A stretch of 11,105 bases of DNA from Acidobacteriota bacterium (GTDB lineage: Bacteria > Acidobacteriota > Terriglobia > Terriglobales > Acidobacteriaceae), in assembly GCA_003225595.1 (NCBI GenBank), contig QIAR01000070.1:3349-14453 (forward strand), written 5' to 3'. The first letter of the stretch is position 1. Every line of letters starts with the position of its first letter. Both the position numbers and the translations under genes were made by a program. A model generated the notes under the pieces. It was not told the DNA's origin, searched no databases, and saw only the letters and a program-made list of their open reading frames with translations. Below are positions 1 through 7,206 of the stretch, piece by piece.

Positions 1-30
1 GATCTCTTCATATCGAATTGCCTCCGTTAA

Positions 31-1026
31 TTACAGACTCGGGTTTTTCAGGATCTGCTGTACGCCATTGATGCCGGAAAACTCGCGCACCGTCAGCTCC
101 ACATCTTCGACTGCGACCGAATTTAACAATGGGCGGGCTCCGACTTTTTCATGAACCATGCGAATGCCGAGATTCTTGAACGGGTGGTCCTTATCAAAAG
201 GAATGGGTTTCTTTTCTGGCGCGTTCTCCGGGTCGGGAAACGCAAAGATCAGCGACCGGGCGGCATAGTGATGGACATGTCCTTGCTCCTGTTCGTGGTC
301 GCGATGGATATGACCGTAGAGGACGGTCACGTTTTCATATGGTGAAAGGACGTCCATCACTTCATCGCCGTCGCTCGTGAACCACTCCCACTCCGGCCTA
401 AGATCGAAGAGCGGACGATGTGTAAAGACCACGATCGGCGCGGATTTCGGGAAACGCGCGAGGTCCTTCTTCAGCCACGCAATCTGCTCGGGCCCCACCT
501 CCGGTTTGGCGCGGGAAACGTTGTCCAGCGCGATGAAGTGCACACCCCGGTGGTCGAACGAATAATTGCTTTCACCCAGGAATTCGCGATACAGCGTGCC
601 CCCATCGAGGCCGGCATCGTGCTCTCCGGGAACGTACATGATCTTAGGAACCTTCATGCGGCGCGAGATTTCCAGGAATTGCTTCATGCGCTGTGCGTGC
701 ACATCCTTCTCCTCACTGTCGTGCGTCAGATCGCCCGTAAACAAGACGAGGTCAGGCTGTTGAGGGAGTTGGTTGATCATTTCGACGGCGCGCTCGAAGG
801 CTTTCGTCCCCAGCGGGTCAGGCGGGCCATTAAAACCGACGTGAGCGTCGCTGAGCTGGACAAAGGTGAACGGGGTTACTCGCTCACCATTTTTCTTTCC
901 CGTGAAGTCAAACATCTCTCCTATTTCACCACTCGCTGCTGCGGCCGGCACGGCCGTGTAGAGGACGCCGATGCCCAGCGAAGTCCCAGCCATCTTCAGG
1001 AACGATCTGCGGTCCGAACGTTGCAT
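31..1026 (-). CDS. Tat-exported calcineurin-like metallophosphoesterase
   Basis: The protein has 331 residues and is a predicted metal-dependent phosphoesterase of unknown substrate, acting outside the cytoplasm. A twin-arginine signal is seen at the N-terminus (SDRRSFLK, residues 4-11), followed by a hydrophobic stretch and an alanine-rich cleavage region near residues 28-32. The metallophosphoesterase motifs occur in order: DAH (60-62), GDLTH (98-102), GEHD (134-137), FTH (201-203) and GHIH (238-241). The usual third motif is GNHD/E; here the metal-binding Asn is Glu135. The start is fixed by a strong Shine-Dalgarno sequence (AAGGAG, six bases before ATG) and by the signal peptide. The reading frame stays open upstream of this ATG, but that extension runs into the divergent sigma-factor gene and is not credible. 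Fold and export route are confident; the reaction is not known. Confidence 0.93.
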   Translation of the reverse strand: MQRSDRRSFLKMAGTSLGIGVLYTAVPAAAASGEIGEMFDFTGKKNGERVTPFTFVQLSDAHVGFNGPPDPLGTKAFERAVEMINQLPQQPDLVLFTGDLTHDSEEKDVHAQRMKQFLEISRRMKVPKIMYVPGEHDAGLDGGTLYREFLGESNYSFDHRGVHFIALDNVSRAKPEVGPEQIAWLKKDLARFPKSAPIVVFTHRPLFDLRPEWEWFTSDGDEVMDVLSPYENVTVLYGHIHRDHEQEQGHVHHYAARSLIFAFPDPENAPEKKPIPFDKDHPFKNLGIRMVHEKVGARPLLNSVAVEDVELTVREFSGINGVQQILKNPSL

Positions 1027-1140
1027 TGCGATCTCCTTGCGTTGAGGTTGCAGTGTGGATAACTGGATCGGTGGCGCTTTATTCCGCAGAATATTTGTTT
1101 TTGCACTCGGGAATAAAACTGCATTTCGCAGGTTTACCCT
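1027..1140. promoter_or_regulatory. Divergent intergenic region, phosphoesterase / ECF sigma
   Basis: These 114 bases must hold the promoters of both divergent genes. I found no convincing -35/-10 pair on either strand, and no clear GGAAC-type ECF promoter. It contains a short inverted repeat, TATTC-N4-GAATA (1080-1093), and an AT-rich stretch around 1091-1118. That a promoter lies here is inferred from gene arrangement only. Confidence 0.4.
1033..1038 (-). promoter_or_regulatory. Ribosome binding site of the metallophosphoesterase gene
   Basis: AAGGAG on the minus strand, six bases before the ATG at 1026. It selects this ATG over the longer open frame, and the protein then begins exactly at the twin-arginine signal peptide. 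Confidence 0.8.
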
Positions 1141-1680
1141 ATGGAGGTGCCTGAGGACCGCGTGCCTGCTGCGACGTTTGAAGAGCTGGCCATGCCACTG
1201 TTTGACCAGCTCTATAACTTCGCGCACTGGCTGACCCAAAACCGCGAAGAAGCCGAGGATTTGGTGCAGGAGACCTATGCGAAAGCGCTGAAAGGCTTCT
1301 CCTCTTTTCAGCCAGGGACAAATTTTCGCGCCTGGATCTATCGCATCTTGCGTAACACCTTTCTCACTTCTCGAACCGGGCTGAAGGCGAGCATGACGGT
1401 TCCGCTGAGTACTGATGAGGAAGAAACTGCCATACTGGCGCCGGCCAACACGCCCGAAACAATCCTGATCGAGCGCTCGAATCAGCAACTGGTGCAAGGC
1501 GCAATCGAGCAACTCCCAGTACACTTACGGGAAGTCCTCTTGCTCTGTGAGGTCGAGGAAATGTCGTACAAGGAAATCGCAGAGACCCTTTCCATTCCGA
1601 TGGGCACAGTGATGTCGCGAGTTTCCCGCGCGCGGAACGCGCTTCGCGAGAGTTTGCGTCGCAAAATAAAAGGAGAATAG
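1141..1680 (+). CDS. ECF-family RNA polymerase sigma factor
   Basis: A 179-residue alternative sigma factor of the extracytoplasmic-function type, which would direct RNA polymerase to a stress or envelope regulon. Region 2 spans about residues 15-80, with the core-binding stretch EEAEDLVQETYAKAL (36-50) and the -10-recognition helix FRAWIYRILRNTFL (62-75). Region 4 spans about 117-170, with LPVHLREVLLL and a helix-turn-helix around SYKEIAETLSIPMGTVMSRVSRAR (142-165, read in two parts). There is no region 3, as usual for ECF factors. The ATG at 1141 has only a weak upstream AGG; an internal ATG at 1192 is possible but would remove residues often conserved before region 2. The stop codon touches the start of the next gene, an anti-sigma factor, so the pair is an operon. 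Its target promoters cannot be read from the window. Confidence 0.95.
   Translation: MEVPEDRVPAATFEELAMPLFDQLYNFAHWLTQNREEAEDLVQETYAKALKGFSSFQPGTNFRAWIYRILRNTFLTSRTGLKASMTVPLSTDEEETAILAPANTPETILIERSNQQLVQGAIEQLPVHLREVLLLCEVEEMSYKEIAETLSIPMGTVMSRVSRARNALRESLRRKIKGE
1670..1675 (+). promoter_or_regulatory. Ribosome binding site of the anti-sigma gene inside the sigma gene
   Basis: AAGGAG lies within the last codons of the sigma-factor gene, five bases before the ATG at 1681. With the TAG-ATG junction it indicates translational coupling, a usual way to keep sigma and anti-sigma in balance. Confidence 0.75.
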
Positions 1681-2430
1681 ATGCCAGGCGACGAGTGGCA
1701 ACCAAAACTTGACACTTACCTGGACGGCGAACTTCCAGCTGAGGAGATGCGCGAACTAGATTCGCACGTTCGAAGCTGCCCCTCGTGCGCCGCTGAGGTG
1801 CTAAACCGACTCCAGCTTAAACGCGCTGTCCAAGCTTCGGCCGCCAAACGCTATCTGCCAACTACCGAATTCCGCGAGAGGATTCAGAAGAGCATAACAA
1901 TTCGGAGACGGCCCACATTTCGCTGGGGCTCGCTGACTGCTGCCACGGTGGCCGCGCTCCTCATCGCCGGAGCACTAACCTTCTACGTAGGGCTTCAGAA
2001 ACTACATCGCGAGCAAGTTTTCAGTGAGTTGGCCGACTTGCACGTGACGACACTGGCCAGTCCTACACCAGTAGATGTAGTTTCATCTGACCGGCATACC
2101 GTGAAGCCATGGTTCCAGGGAAAGATTCCATTCACATTCAATTTACCTGAATTGAAGGACTCTGAATTCGTGCTGGTGGGCGGGCGCGTGGCGTACTTAG
2201 GACAGACGCCCGGAGCGCAGTTGATCTACCAGGTACGAAAACATCAGATCTCAGTTTTTATTTTTCAGGATCGGGCGCTAAGCCGCGACCTGAGCACGGA
2301 TACGCCGGTCATGAGAAAGCTTTCGTTCAACGCAAAGACCTGGAGCCAGGATGGGCTGCGCTACTTTGTGGTGGGTGACGCCACCCCTGAAGACATCCAG
2401 GGTCTGAGCCAGTTATTGAAAAAAAGCTGA
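1681..2430 (+). CDS. Membrane anti-sigma factor with N-terminal zinc finger
   Basis: A 249-residue protein predicted to hold the preceding ECF sigma factor inactive at the membrane. The N-terminus carries a zinc-binding anti-sigma (zf-HC2) motif, H29-x3-C33-x2-C36, after the typical helix LDTYLDGELPAEE (10-22). A single membrane segment spans about residues 83-105. The C-terminal 140 residues would lie outside the cytoplasm; they contain HTVKPWFQGK (139-148) and LVGGR (165-169), a pattern seen in other transmembrane anti-sigma factors of this layout. The start codon directly follows the sigma gene stop and has a good AAGGAG. By family knowledge, the H-x3-C-x2-C site may respond to redox or the outer domain may sense a signal; neither is shown here. 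The stop overlaps a hairpin shared with the convergent menG gene. Confidence 0.92.
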   Translation: MPGDEWQPKLDTYLDGELPAEEMRELDSHVRSCPSCAAEVLNRLQLKRAVQASAAKRYLPTTEFRERIQKSITIRRRPTFRWGSLTAATVAALLIAGALTFYVGLQKLHREQVFSELADLHVTTLASPTPVDVVSSDRHTVKPWFQGKIPFTFNLPELKDSEFVLVGGRVAYLGQTPGAQLIYQVRKHQISVFIFQDRALSRDLSTDTPVMRKLSFNAKTWSQDGLRYFVVGDATPEDIQGLSQLLKKS

Positions 2431-2455
2431 GCGATCCTGAGGCGGACCGCTCTTT
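2419..2455 (-). terminator. Rho-independent terminator of menG, possibly bidirectional
   Basis: A nine-base-pair stem with one mismatch is formed by GAGCGATCC (2429-2437) and GGACCGCTC (2444-2452) around a six-base loop. Read on the minus strand, it is followed three bases later by seven T residues (2425-2419), a good intrinsic terminator for menG, whose stop is at 2475. On the plus strand only TTT follows, so termination of the anti-sigma transcript is less sure. Confidence 0.7.
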
Positions 2456-2474
2456 CCGCCATACAGAAGCGTGA

Positions 2475-3233
2475 TCATTTTTTCCCACGATACAGACCGG
2501 CAATGCCAAAGGTGTAAGGTGTCCAAGTCGCCTCGTTAAAACCGGCGCGTCGCATGCGCTCCAGCATTTCTTCGGGTGCCGGAAAGCGTTCTACTGATGC
2601 CGGAAGATATGCGTACGGCCCTTTCACCCCGGAGATCAATGTGCCGACGGTGGGCAGAATTCGTTTGAAATAGATTCGGTACAGCTTGCCAATTAAGCCG
2701 CTCGGCTCGTCGAAATCCAGAATGCCGCATTCACCGCCGGGTCTGAGTACGCGCACAATTTCACGTAGTCCAGCGTCATAGTCAGCAAGATTCCGAAAGC
2801 CGAACGCAGCAGTCACCAGATGAAACTGGGCATCCGGAAGTGGCAGGCGCAAGGCGTCGGCCTCTATCCAACGCAGCCCAGTTCTAGCCACTGACTTGCT
2901 GGATGCCCTTTGCAACATGGCGTGCGAAAAATCTGTCCCGAGTATCTGCGCAGAGCCCCCGCCGGCCCGCTGCCGCAAGGCAAACGTCATATCTCCCGTT
3001 CCGCAGCACACATCCAGGACACGAGTCTCAGGACGTTCAAGGATGCCATCGAACGTTCGCGCGGCGCGCCACCACCATAGCCGATCCACACTGAACGACA
3101 ACATGTGATTCAGAAGGTCGTATCGCGGTGCAATAGACGTAAACATCTCCCGCACAGCTCGCGCGGCTGACTGCGGATCGCGGGTACCCTCCGGCGCCGC
3201 ACCAATGATCGCGGGCTTATTCTCATCACTCAT
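2475..3233 (-). CDS. menG: Demethylmenaquinone/ubiquinone C-methyltransferase MenG (UbiE)
   Basis: A 252-residue SAM-dependent methyltransferase that adds the final ring methyl group to demethylmenaquinone (or the equivalent ubiquinone precursor). Seen are the family's N-terminal signature YDLLNHMLSFSVDRLWW (38-54), SAM motif I VLDVCCGTGD (72-81), the acidic motif GTDFSHAML (99-107), and RVLRPGGECGILDF (161-174), where an Asp stands at the position usually held by Glu. The C-terminus GIAGLYRGKK is typical of UbiE/MenG. The menaquinone substrate is inferred from the likely Acidobacteria host. I chose the ATG at 3233; a TTG at 3257 in the same frame would add eight residues, and neither has a strong Shine-Dalgarno. 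The gene lies 102 bases downstream of aroB on the same strand and ends at a strong terminator. Confidence 0.94.
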   Translation of the reverse strand: MSDENKPAIIGAAPEGTRDPQSAARAVREMFTSIAPRYDLLNHMLSFSVDRLWWWRAARTFDGILERPETRVLDVCCGTGDMTFALRQRAGGGSAQILGTDFSHAMLQRASSKSVARTGLRWIEADALRLPLPDAQFHLVTAAFGFRNLADYDAGLREIVRVLRPGGECGILDFDEPSGLIGKLYRIYFKRILPTVGTLISGVKGPYAYLPASVERFPAPEEMLERMRRAGFNEATWTPYTFGIAGLYRGKK

Positions 3234-3272
3234 TTCAACTGCTCGCAACCGCAACAAAACGACAATCTCAAC

Positions 3273-3320
3273 CTGAGTTCAAGAGAAGTATGTATGCACG
3301 AAAATAGAGTAGGAACTCAG
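3273..3320. repeat. Inverted repeat between aroB and menG
   Basis: Perfect eight-base arms CTGAGTTC (3273-3280) and GAACTCAG (3313-3320) are separated by 32 bases. No T-run follows on either strand, so it is not an obvious intrinsic terminator. It could be an operator, an RNA hairpin or chance. Confidence 0.35.
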
Positions 3321-3335
3321 AAGTGTCTTTGTCAG

Positions 3336-4436
3336 TCACTGCCGCGAGAGTCGCCGGATTTCGTCCACCGCTTCGCTCACAACGGCTTCCGGCACATCGT
3401 TCACTATCTCGACTCCGCCAATTTCGCGGGGCAGAACAAAATGCACCACACCATTGCGTGTCTTCTTGTCTGCCCGGAGTCGGCGCACCACACCTCGACT
3501 GCGCACCGTAAGTTGAGGCAGAGGTCCGAGGTTCAGTACGGCATCCCGGATGCGCCGGGCTGTATTCGCATTCGTCTTCTTAGTCCGGACCGCGATGTCA
3601 GCTGCAGCAATCATTCCCCAAGCCACCGCCTCACCGTGTAGCAGGCTCCTATAGCCGGTTTCGGCCTCGAGCGCGTGACCAATCGTGTGGCCAAGATTCA
3701 GCACTTGGCGTGACCCACTCTCTTTCTCATCGGCCGAAACGACCAATGCTTTGAACCGCACCGACTCAGCGATCACGCACTCGAGGGCTGCCGGATCCCG
3801 CGTAAGAATGCTTTCTTTCATCTCCTCGAACTGGCGAAACAGTTCGGGGTGGCCGATTACACCACACTTCAGCGCCTCGTACAGCCCGGAGCGAAACTCC
3901 CGCTCCGTCAATGTAAGCAGCACGGCTGGGTCGATCAGCACTGCTCGCGGCTGATAAAAAGTTCCTAAAAGGTTCTTGCCGGCACGGAGGTTTACGGCTG
4001 TCTTGCCACCGATCGAGGCATCGACTTGCGCCAGCACCGTCGTGGGCACCTGAATGACGTCGACCCCACGCATATACAACGAGGCTAGTAGCCCCGCGAC
4101 ATCCCCCACGACACCGCCGCCAAATGCGATGATTACCGACTCTCGATCGGCTCCTAGTCGCGTCAGCTTTTCAGCCAAATACTCAATGGTCGCCAATTTC
4201 TTGTGGCGCTCGCCGTCAGGCATTTCGACCAGCTTAGGATCGAAACCAGCCACACTCAGCGACGAGATCAGTTTCTTGCTCCATTTTCGCCGCACCGGCG
4301 GCACAGTCACGACAAACAGCTGCTGCCGCCGCCCGGAGAGTATTTCGCGCAAGGTCTTTCCGGCCCGCGTCAGCAAACCGTTTTCGATCCACGCCTCGTA
4401 GGGACGCGGCGAAACCGCTATTGTCACTCGCGTCAT
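3336..4436 (-). CDS. aroB: 3-dehydroquinate synthase AroB
   Basis: A 366-residue cytoplasmic enzyme that converts DAHP to 3-dehydroquinate, the second step of the shikimate pathway, using NAD and a divalent metal. Seen are the NAD-binding GGGVVGDVAG (106-115), PTTVLAQVDASIGGKTAVN (131-149), and the metal ligands predicted as Glu187 (LYEALK), His250 (LGHTIGHALE) and His267 (LLHGEA). DKKTRNG (323-329) is a further conserved stretch. The length fits the family. In-frame ATGs lie at 4448, 4445 and 4436. I prefer 4436 because a TATGAT -10-like hexamer covers the first two and lies exactly seven bases before the third, but this is a weak choice. The gene is divergent from nadB and is followed on the same strand by menG, whose product uses a chorismate-derived quinone. 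Confidence 0.95.
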   Translation of the reverse strand: MTRVTIAVSPRPYEAWIENGLLTRAGKTLREILSGRRQQLFVVTVPPVRRKWSKKLISSLSVAGFDPKLVEMPDGERHKKLATIEYLAEKLTRLGADRESVIIAFGGGVVGDVAGLLASLYMRGVDVIQVPTTVLAQVDASIGGKTAVNLRAGKNLLGTFYQPRAVLIDPAVLLTLTEREFRSGLYEALKCGVIGHPELFRQFEEMKESILTRDPAALECVIAESVRFKALVVSADEKESGSRQVLNLGHTIGHALEAETGYRSLLHGEAVAWGMIAAADIAVRTKKTNANTARRIRDAVLNLGPLPQLTVRSRGVVRRLRADKKTRNGVVHFVLPREIGGVEIVNDVPEAVVSEAVDEIRRLSRQ

Positions 4437-4503
4437 GGGCTCCATCATAGCCTATCGACGTGGTGTACTCCGCTCCGTCGCCGCGTGATAACATTTTCGC
4501 CTC
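4437..4503. promoter_or_regulatory. Compact divergent promoter region aroB / nadB
   Basis: Only 67 bases (55 if aroB starts at 4448) separate the two start codons. On the plus strand, TGATAACAT (4486-4494) looks like an extended -10 (TGn plus TAACAT) ending nine bases before the nadB ATG. On the minus strand, TATGAT (4449-4444) ends seven bases before the aroB ATG at 4436. No clear -35 elements are seen. Neither gene has a convincing ribosome binding site, so both transcripts may be leaderless or nearly so. This is inference from motif position. Confidence 0.4.
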
Positions 4504-6075
4504 ATGAAGTCCGCGCCGCCCGAAACCGATTTCCTGGTCATCGGCGCCGGCATTGCCGGGCTGCGTGCGGCCATTGAGTTGGCGCAAGCCGGGCGCGTCG
4601 TAGTCTTAGCTAAACGAGAAGTCACCGATTCAGCCACGCAGTTGGCGCAGGGTGGCATCGCCGCGGCTCTGAGTGATGAGGATGAAGTCAGTCTTCATCT
4701 CCAGGACACTCTCAGTGCCGGTGACGGCCTGTGCAACGTCGAAGCCGTCAAGATTCTGGTCGAGGAGGGTCCGGAGCGAATCGAAGAGCTCATTCAGTGG
4801 GGCACAGAATTTGATCACAACGGGACTAAGCTGGCCTTTACCCGCGAAGGCGCGCACAGCCGCAATCGAATACTCCATGCGCATGGCGACTCCACGGGTC
4901 GAGAAATCCTCCGCGCTCTGTATGCCAAGGCGAAAATACTGAAGAACATATCGGTTTGCGAGTTCCAATTCTCCACGGCCTTGCGCGTGGAAAATGGCCG
5001 CGTGTGCGGAGTTTTCCTGATCAGTGATAGTGGAATTCAGGATGAGATCACCGCCTCAGCCGTGCTGCTGGCCACGGGCGGACTCGGACAACTCTATCGG
5101 AACACAACAAATCCTTCTGTGGCCACGGGCGATGGTGTCGCCATGGCGTTCGACGCCGGCGCCGAGATCAGCGACATGGAGTTTGTCCAGTTCCATCCCA
5201 CGGCACTGTACCTGAAAAACGCGCCGCGGTTTCTGCTCTCCGAGGCCTTGCGTGGCGAGGGGGCGTACTTGCGTAACTTGGAGATGCACCGCTTTATGCC
5301 CAAATACCACCCGATGGCTGAACTCGCTCCACGAGATGTAGTGGCGCGCGCGATCGTGCACGAACTTGAGGTCAGCAAGGCCAAAGATCCGATGGTCTAT
5401 CTCGATCTCACTCACCTCAATGGCGAGCATTTGAAGAAGCGCTTCCCCCGCATTTACTCCACTTGCATGCAGTACAACATCGATATCACCAGCGAACTAA
5501 TCCCCATTCGTCCCGCTGCCCACTATGCCATGGGAGGAGTGCATACTGATCTCGAGGGTCGCACCAGCCTTCCCGCCTTGTACGCCGCCGGTGAGGTGGG
5601 GGCAACGGGTGTACACGGAGCTAACCGGCTGGCCAGCAATTCCCTGCTGGAGGGACTGGTGTTCGGCGCGCGTGCAGGCCAAGCAATGCGCGAGGAGTTG
5701 AAGCATGCAACCACAAAACCGCAAAAGCCCAAGCAGGCGGCTTCCTCGAATGGACCGGTGGACGCAGGACTCGAAGAGCTAATCGGACAGATTCAGGAGA
5801 TGATGTGGACAGATGTCGGCATTGTCCGCAGCCGCACCGGACTTCGGCGACCCATTCACCATCTAGAGAACCTCTCCTCTCGACTGGCGCACCCGCGCAC
5901 CCGACGCGCTTATGAGGCACGGAACATCCATGTCGCCAGCTTGCTGGTAGCGCGATCCGCCTTGGCCCGCGAGGAGAGCCGCGGCGCGCATTACCGCATC
6001 GACTATCCGACTCACAATGATGCCAAGTTCTTGAAGCACTCCGTCATCCGTGGAGATTCCATCCGTTTCGTGTAG
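4504..6075 (+). CDS. nadB: L-aspartate oxidase NadB
   Basis: A 523-residue flavoprotein that oxidises L-aspartate to iminoaspartate, the first step of de novo NAD synthesis; NadA would use the product. It belongs to the succinate dehydrogenase/fumarate reductase flavoprotein family. Seen are the FAD-binding GAGIAGLRAA (14-23), QGGIAAA (49-55), TREGAHS (113-119, whose Glu marks aspartate oxidase apart from SdhA), HPTAL (231-235), EALRGEGAYL (247-256), RDVVARAI (277-284), AAHYAMGGV (338-346) and the FAD-binding GEVGATGVHGANRLASNSLLEG region (363-384, read in parts). A helical C-terminal domain covers about 422-500. The length is normal for NadB. No Shine-Dalgarno sequence precedes the ATG. nadA and nadC are not in the window, so the gene appears to stand alone on its strand. 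Confidence 0.96.
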   Translation: MKSAPPETDFLVIGAGIAGLRAAIELAQAGRVVVLAKREVTDSATQLAQGGIAAALSDEDEVSLHLQDTLSAGDGLCNVEAVKILVEEGPERIEELIQWGTEFDHNGTKLAFTREGAHSRNRILHAHGDSTGREILRALYAKAKILKNISVCEFQFSTALRVENGRVCGVFLISDSGIQDEITASAVLLATGGLGQLYRNTTNPSVATGDGVAMAFDAGAEISDMEFVQFHPTALYLKNAPRFLLSEALRGEGAYLRNLEMHRFMPKYHPMAELAPRDVVARAIVHELEVSKAKDPMVYLDLTHLNGEHLKKRFPRIYSTCMQYNIDITSELIPIRPAAHYAMGGVHTDLEGRTSLPALYAAGEVGATGVHGANRLASNSLLEGLVFGARAGQAMREELKHATTKPQKPKQAASSNGPVDAGLEELIGQIQEMMWTDVGIVRSRTGLRRPIHHLENLSSRLAHPRTRRAYEARNIHVASLLVARSALAREESRGAHYRIDYPTHNDAKFLKHSVIRGDSIRFV

Positions 6076-6109
6076 GAAGACAAAGGAAAGTGCACGCCCG
6101 ACTCAACCC

Positions 6110-6130
6110 GAACTTTTCTTAAGAGAGTTC
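6110..6130. terminator. Weak stem-loop between convergent nadB and terC-like genes
   Basis: GAACTTTT (6110-6117) can pair with GAGAGTTC (6123-6130) through six Watson-Crick-type and two G-U pairs, with a five-base loop. No clear T-run follows, so its role as a terminator is uncertain. The rest of the 95-base convergent gap holds one copy of the repeat at 6140-6174. Confidence 0.3.
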
Positions 6131-6139
6131 CGTCGTGTA

Positions 6140-6174
6140 GCCTTGCCCTGAGTACGCCGAAGGGGGGTCCTTAG
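6140..6174. repeat. Intergenic repeat, copy 1, at the terC-like stop codon
   Basis: This stretch shares an ordered set of blocks with 8908-8943: GCCT, TGAG, GCCGAAGGG, then TCCT(T)AG, with nearly equal spacing. This copy also has short arms CCCT/AGGG. It covers the stop codon (TTA on the plus strand, 6171-6173) of the TerC-family gene. It resembles the CCCTTCG...CTCAGGG-type dispersed repeats seen in many environmental genomes; that likeness is from memory. Confidence 0.5.
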
Positions 6175-7091
6175 CGGTTAAGTTCTTCTGCCTTTGGAAA
6201 AAGCAGCGAGGCCAGCACCGAGATCCCCAATACCAGCACGACTACAGCTAGAGCCACGACAGTCGGAATCTCGTAATAGTGCGAGACCAGCATCTTCGCT
6301 CCGACGAAGATCAGCACTACCGAAAGGCCATAATGCAAGTAATGGAAAAACTCCATCATGCCGGCCAGCGCGAAGTACATCGATCGCAGTCCAAGAATCG
6401 CAAATACGTTGGATGTATAGACGATGAAGGCATTCAGTGTAATGGCCAGAATTGCGGGAATTGAATCCACCGCAAAAAGCAGGTCGGTGCTCTCCACCAC
6501 CAGCAACACAATCAGCAAAGGCGTCGCGGATAAGCCGTCGCTGCGCACGAAGAACTTACCGCCAACATAATTTTTAGTTACCGGCACGAGCCTACGAAAA
6601 AGTCGCAGTACCGGATTTTTTTCTGGACGGATATCTGCATCTTCTTGACTTAACAGCTTGATTCCACTGTAAACGAGCAGTACCCCGAAAAAATAGACGA
6701 TCCAATGAAACCTGCGGATCAGTCCTACGCCGGCAAGGATGAAAATTGCCCGCATGATGAGCGCGCCCAGAATCCCCCAGAACAGAACTTTGTGCTGCTG
6801 CTCGTTGGGTACTCGGAAATAACGGAAGATCACGAGGAAGACGAACAGGTTGTCCACGCTGAGCGAGAGCTCGATTACGTAACCTGTCACGAACTCGAGC
6901 GTGGCCGACCGTCCGTGCCAGAAATAGACGAGCACAGCAAAGGCGCCAGCCAGGGCGATCCACATCACACTCCAACCGAGCGCCTCGCGAAAACGGACGG
7001 TGTGCTCTCGACGATGAAAGATCCCCAAATCGAGAACCAGCATCGCCACCACGAAGATGTTGAAAAGAACCCAGAAAATAGCCTGGTTCAA
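6171..7091 (-). CDS. TerC/Alx-family integral membrane protein
   Basis: About 306 residues with roughly eight to nine hydrophobic segments, beginning with NQAIFWVLFNIFVVAMLVLDLGIF (read in parts, 2-25). The TerC family signatures are clear: ELSLSVDNLFVF (74-85) and ESTDLLFAVDSIPAIL (200-215), two repeats with membrane-embedded acidic residues. Family members are named for tellurite resistance; some, such as Alx/MntY-type proteins, export manganese, so metal-ion transport at the inner membrane is a reasonable but unproven role. The start is uncertain. No ATG fits; the TTG at 7091 gives MNQAIFW and follows a GGGG six bases upstream, while the frame could also start at a TTG at 7136 (321 residues). 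It lies downstream of the M28 peptidase on the same strand, with no other ter genes nearby. Confidence 0.9.
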   Translation of the reverse strand: MNQAIFWVLFNIFVVAMLVLDLGIFHRREHTVRFREALGWSVMWIALAGAFAVLVYFWHGRSATLEFVTGYVIELSLSVDNLFVFLVIFRYFRVPNEQQHKVLFWGILGALIMRAIFILAGVGLIRRFHWIVYFFGVLLVYSGIKLLSQEDADIRPEKNPVLRLFRRLVPVTKNYVGGKFFVRSDGLSATPLLIVLLVVESTDLLFAVDSIPAILAITLNAFIVYTSNVFAILGLRSMYFALAGMMEFFHYLHYGLSVVLIFVGAKMLVSHYYEIPTVVALAVVVLVLGISVLASLLFPKAEELNR

Positions 7092-7136
7092 CAAGTACCC
7101 CAGAGATTCAAATCCAGCATACCCGCGAATTTGCAA

Positions 7137-7206
7137 TCTTCAATTTCAATTGGCAAATTAAAAAGGCACTGCGAATCGCTAAATTGGAAATCGGCAATCG
7201 CCAGTC
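7137..7206. repeat. Degenerate AATTGGCAAT-like short repeats
   Basis: The gap between the M28 peptidase stop and the terC-like gene is AT-rich and built from variants of one short word: AATTGGCAAATT, AATTGGAAAT, CGGCAATCG and, just before it, TTGCAATC. It looks like a decayed short tandem array. No open frame or terminator is evident. Confidence 0.35.

Noticed and set aside
418..1062. Long plus-strand open frame over the phosphoesterase
   Set aside because: It is a shadow of the minus-strand gene, with Arg/His-rich composition and no recognisable domain.
1111..1136. GGAATA...GGTTTA as an autoregulatory ECF promoter
   Set aside because: The -35-like part lacks the usual GGAAC and the site would leave almost no leader before the ATG; the match is too weak to call.
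1027..1524. Open-frame extension of the phosphoesterase upstream of 1026
   Set aside because: It runs antisense through the ECF sigma gene, and the ATG at 1026 has a strong ribosome binding site and begins the twin-arginine signal.
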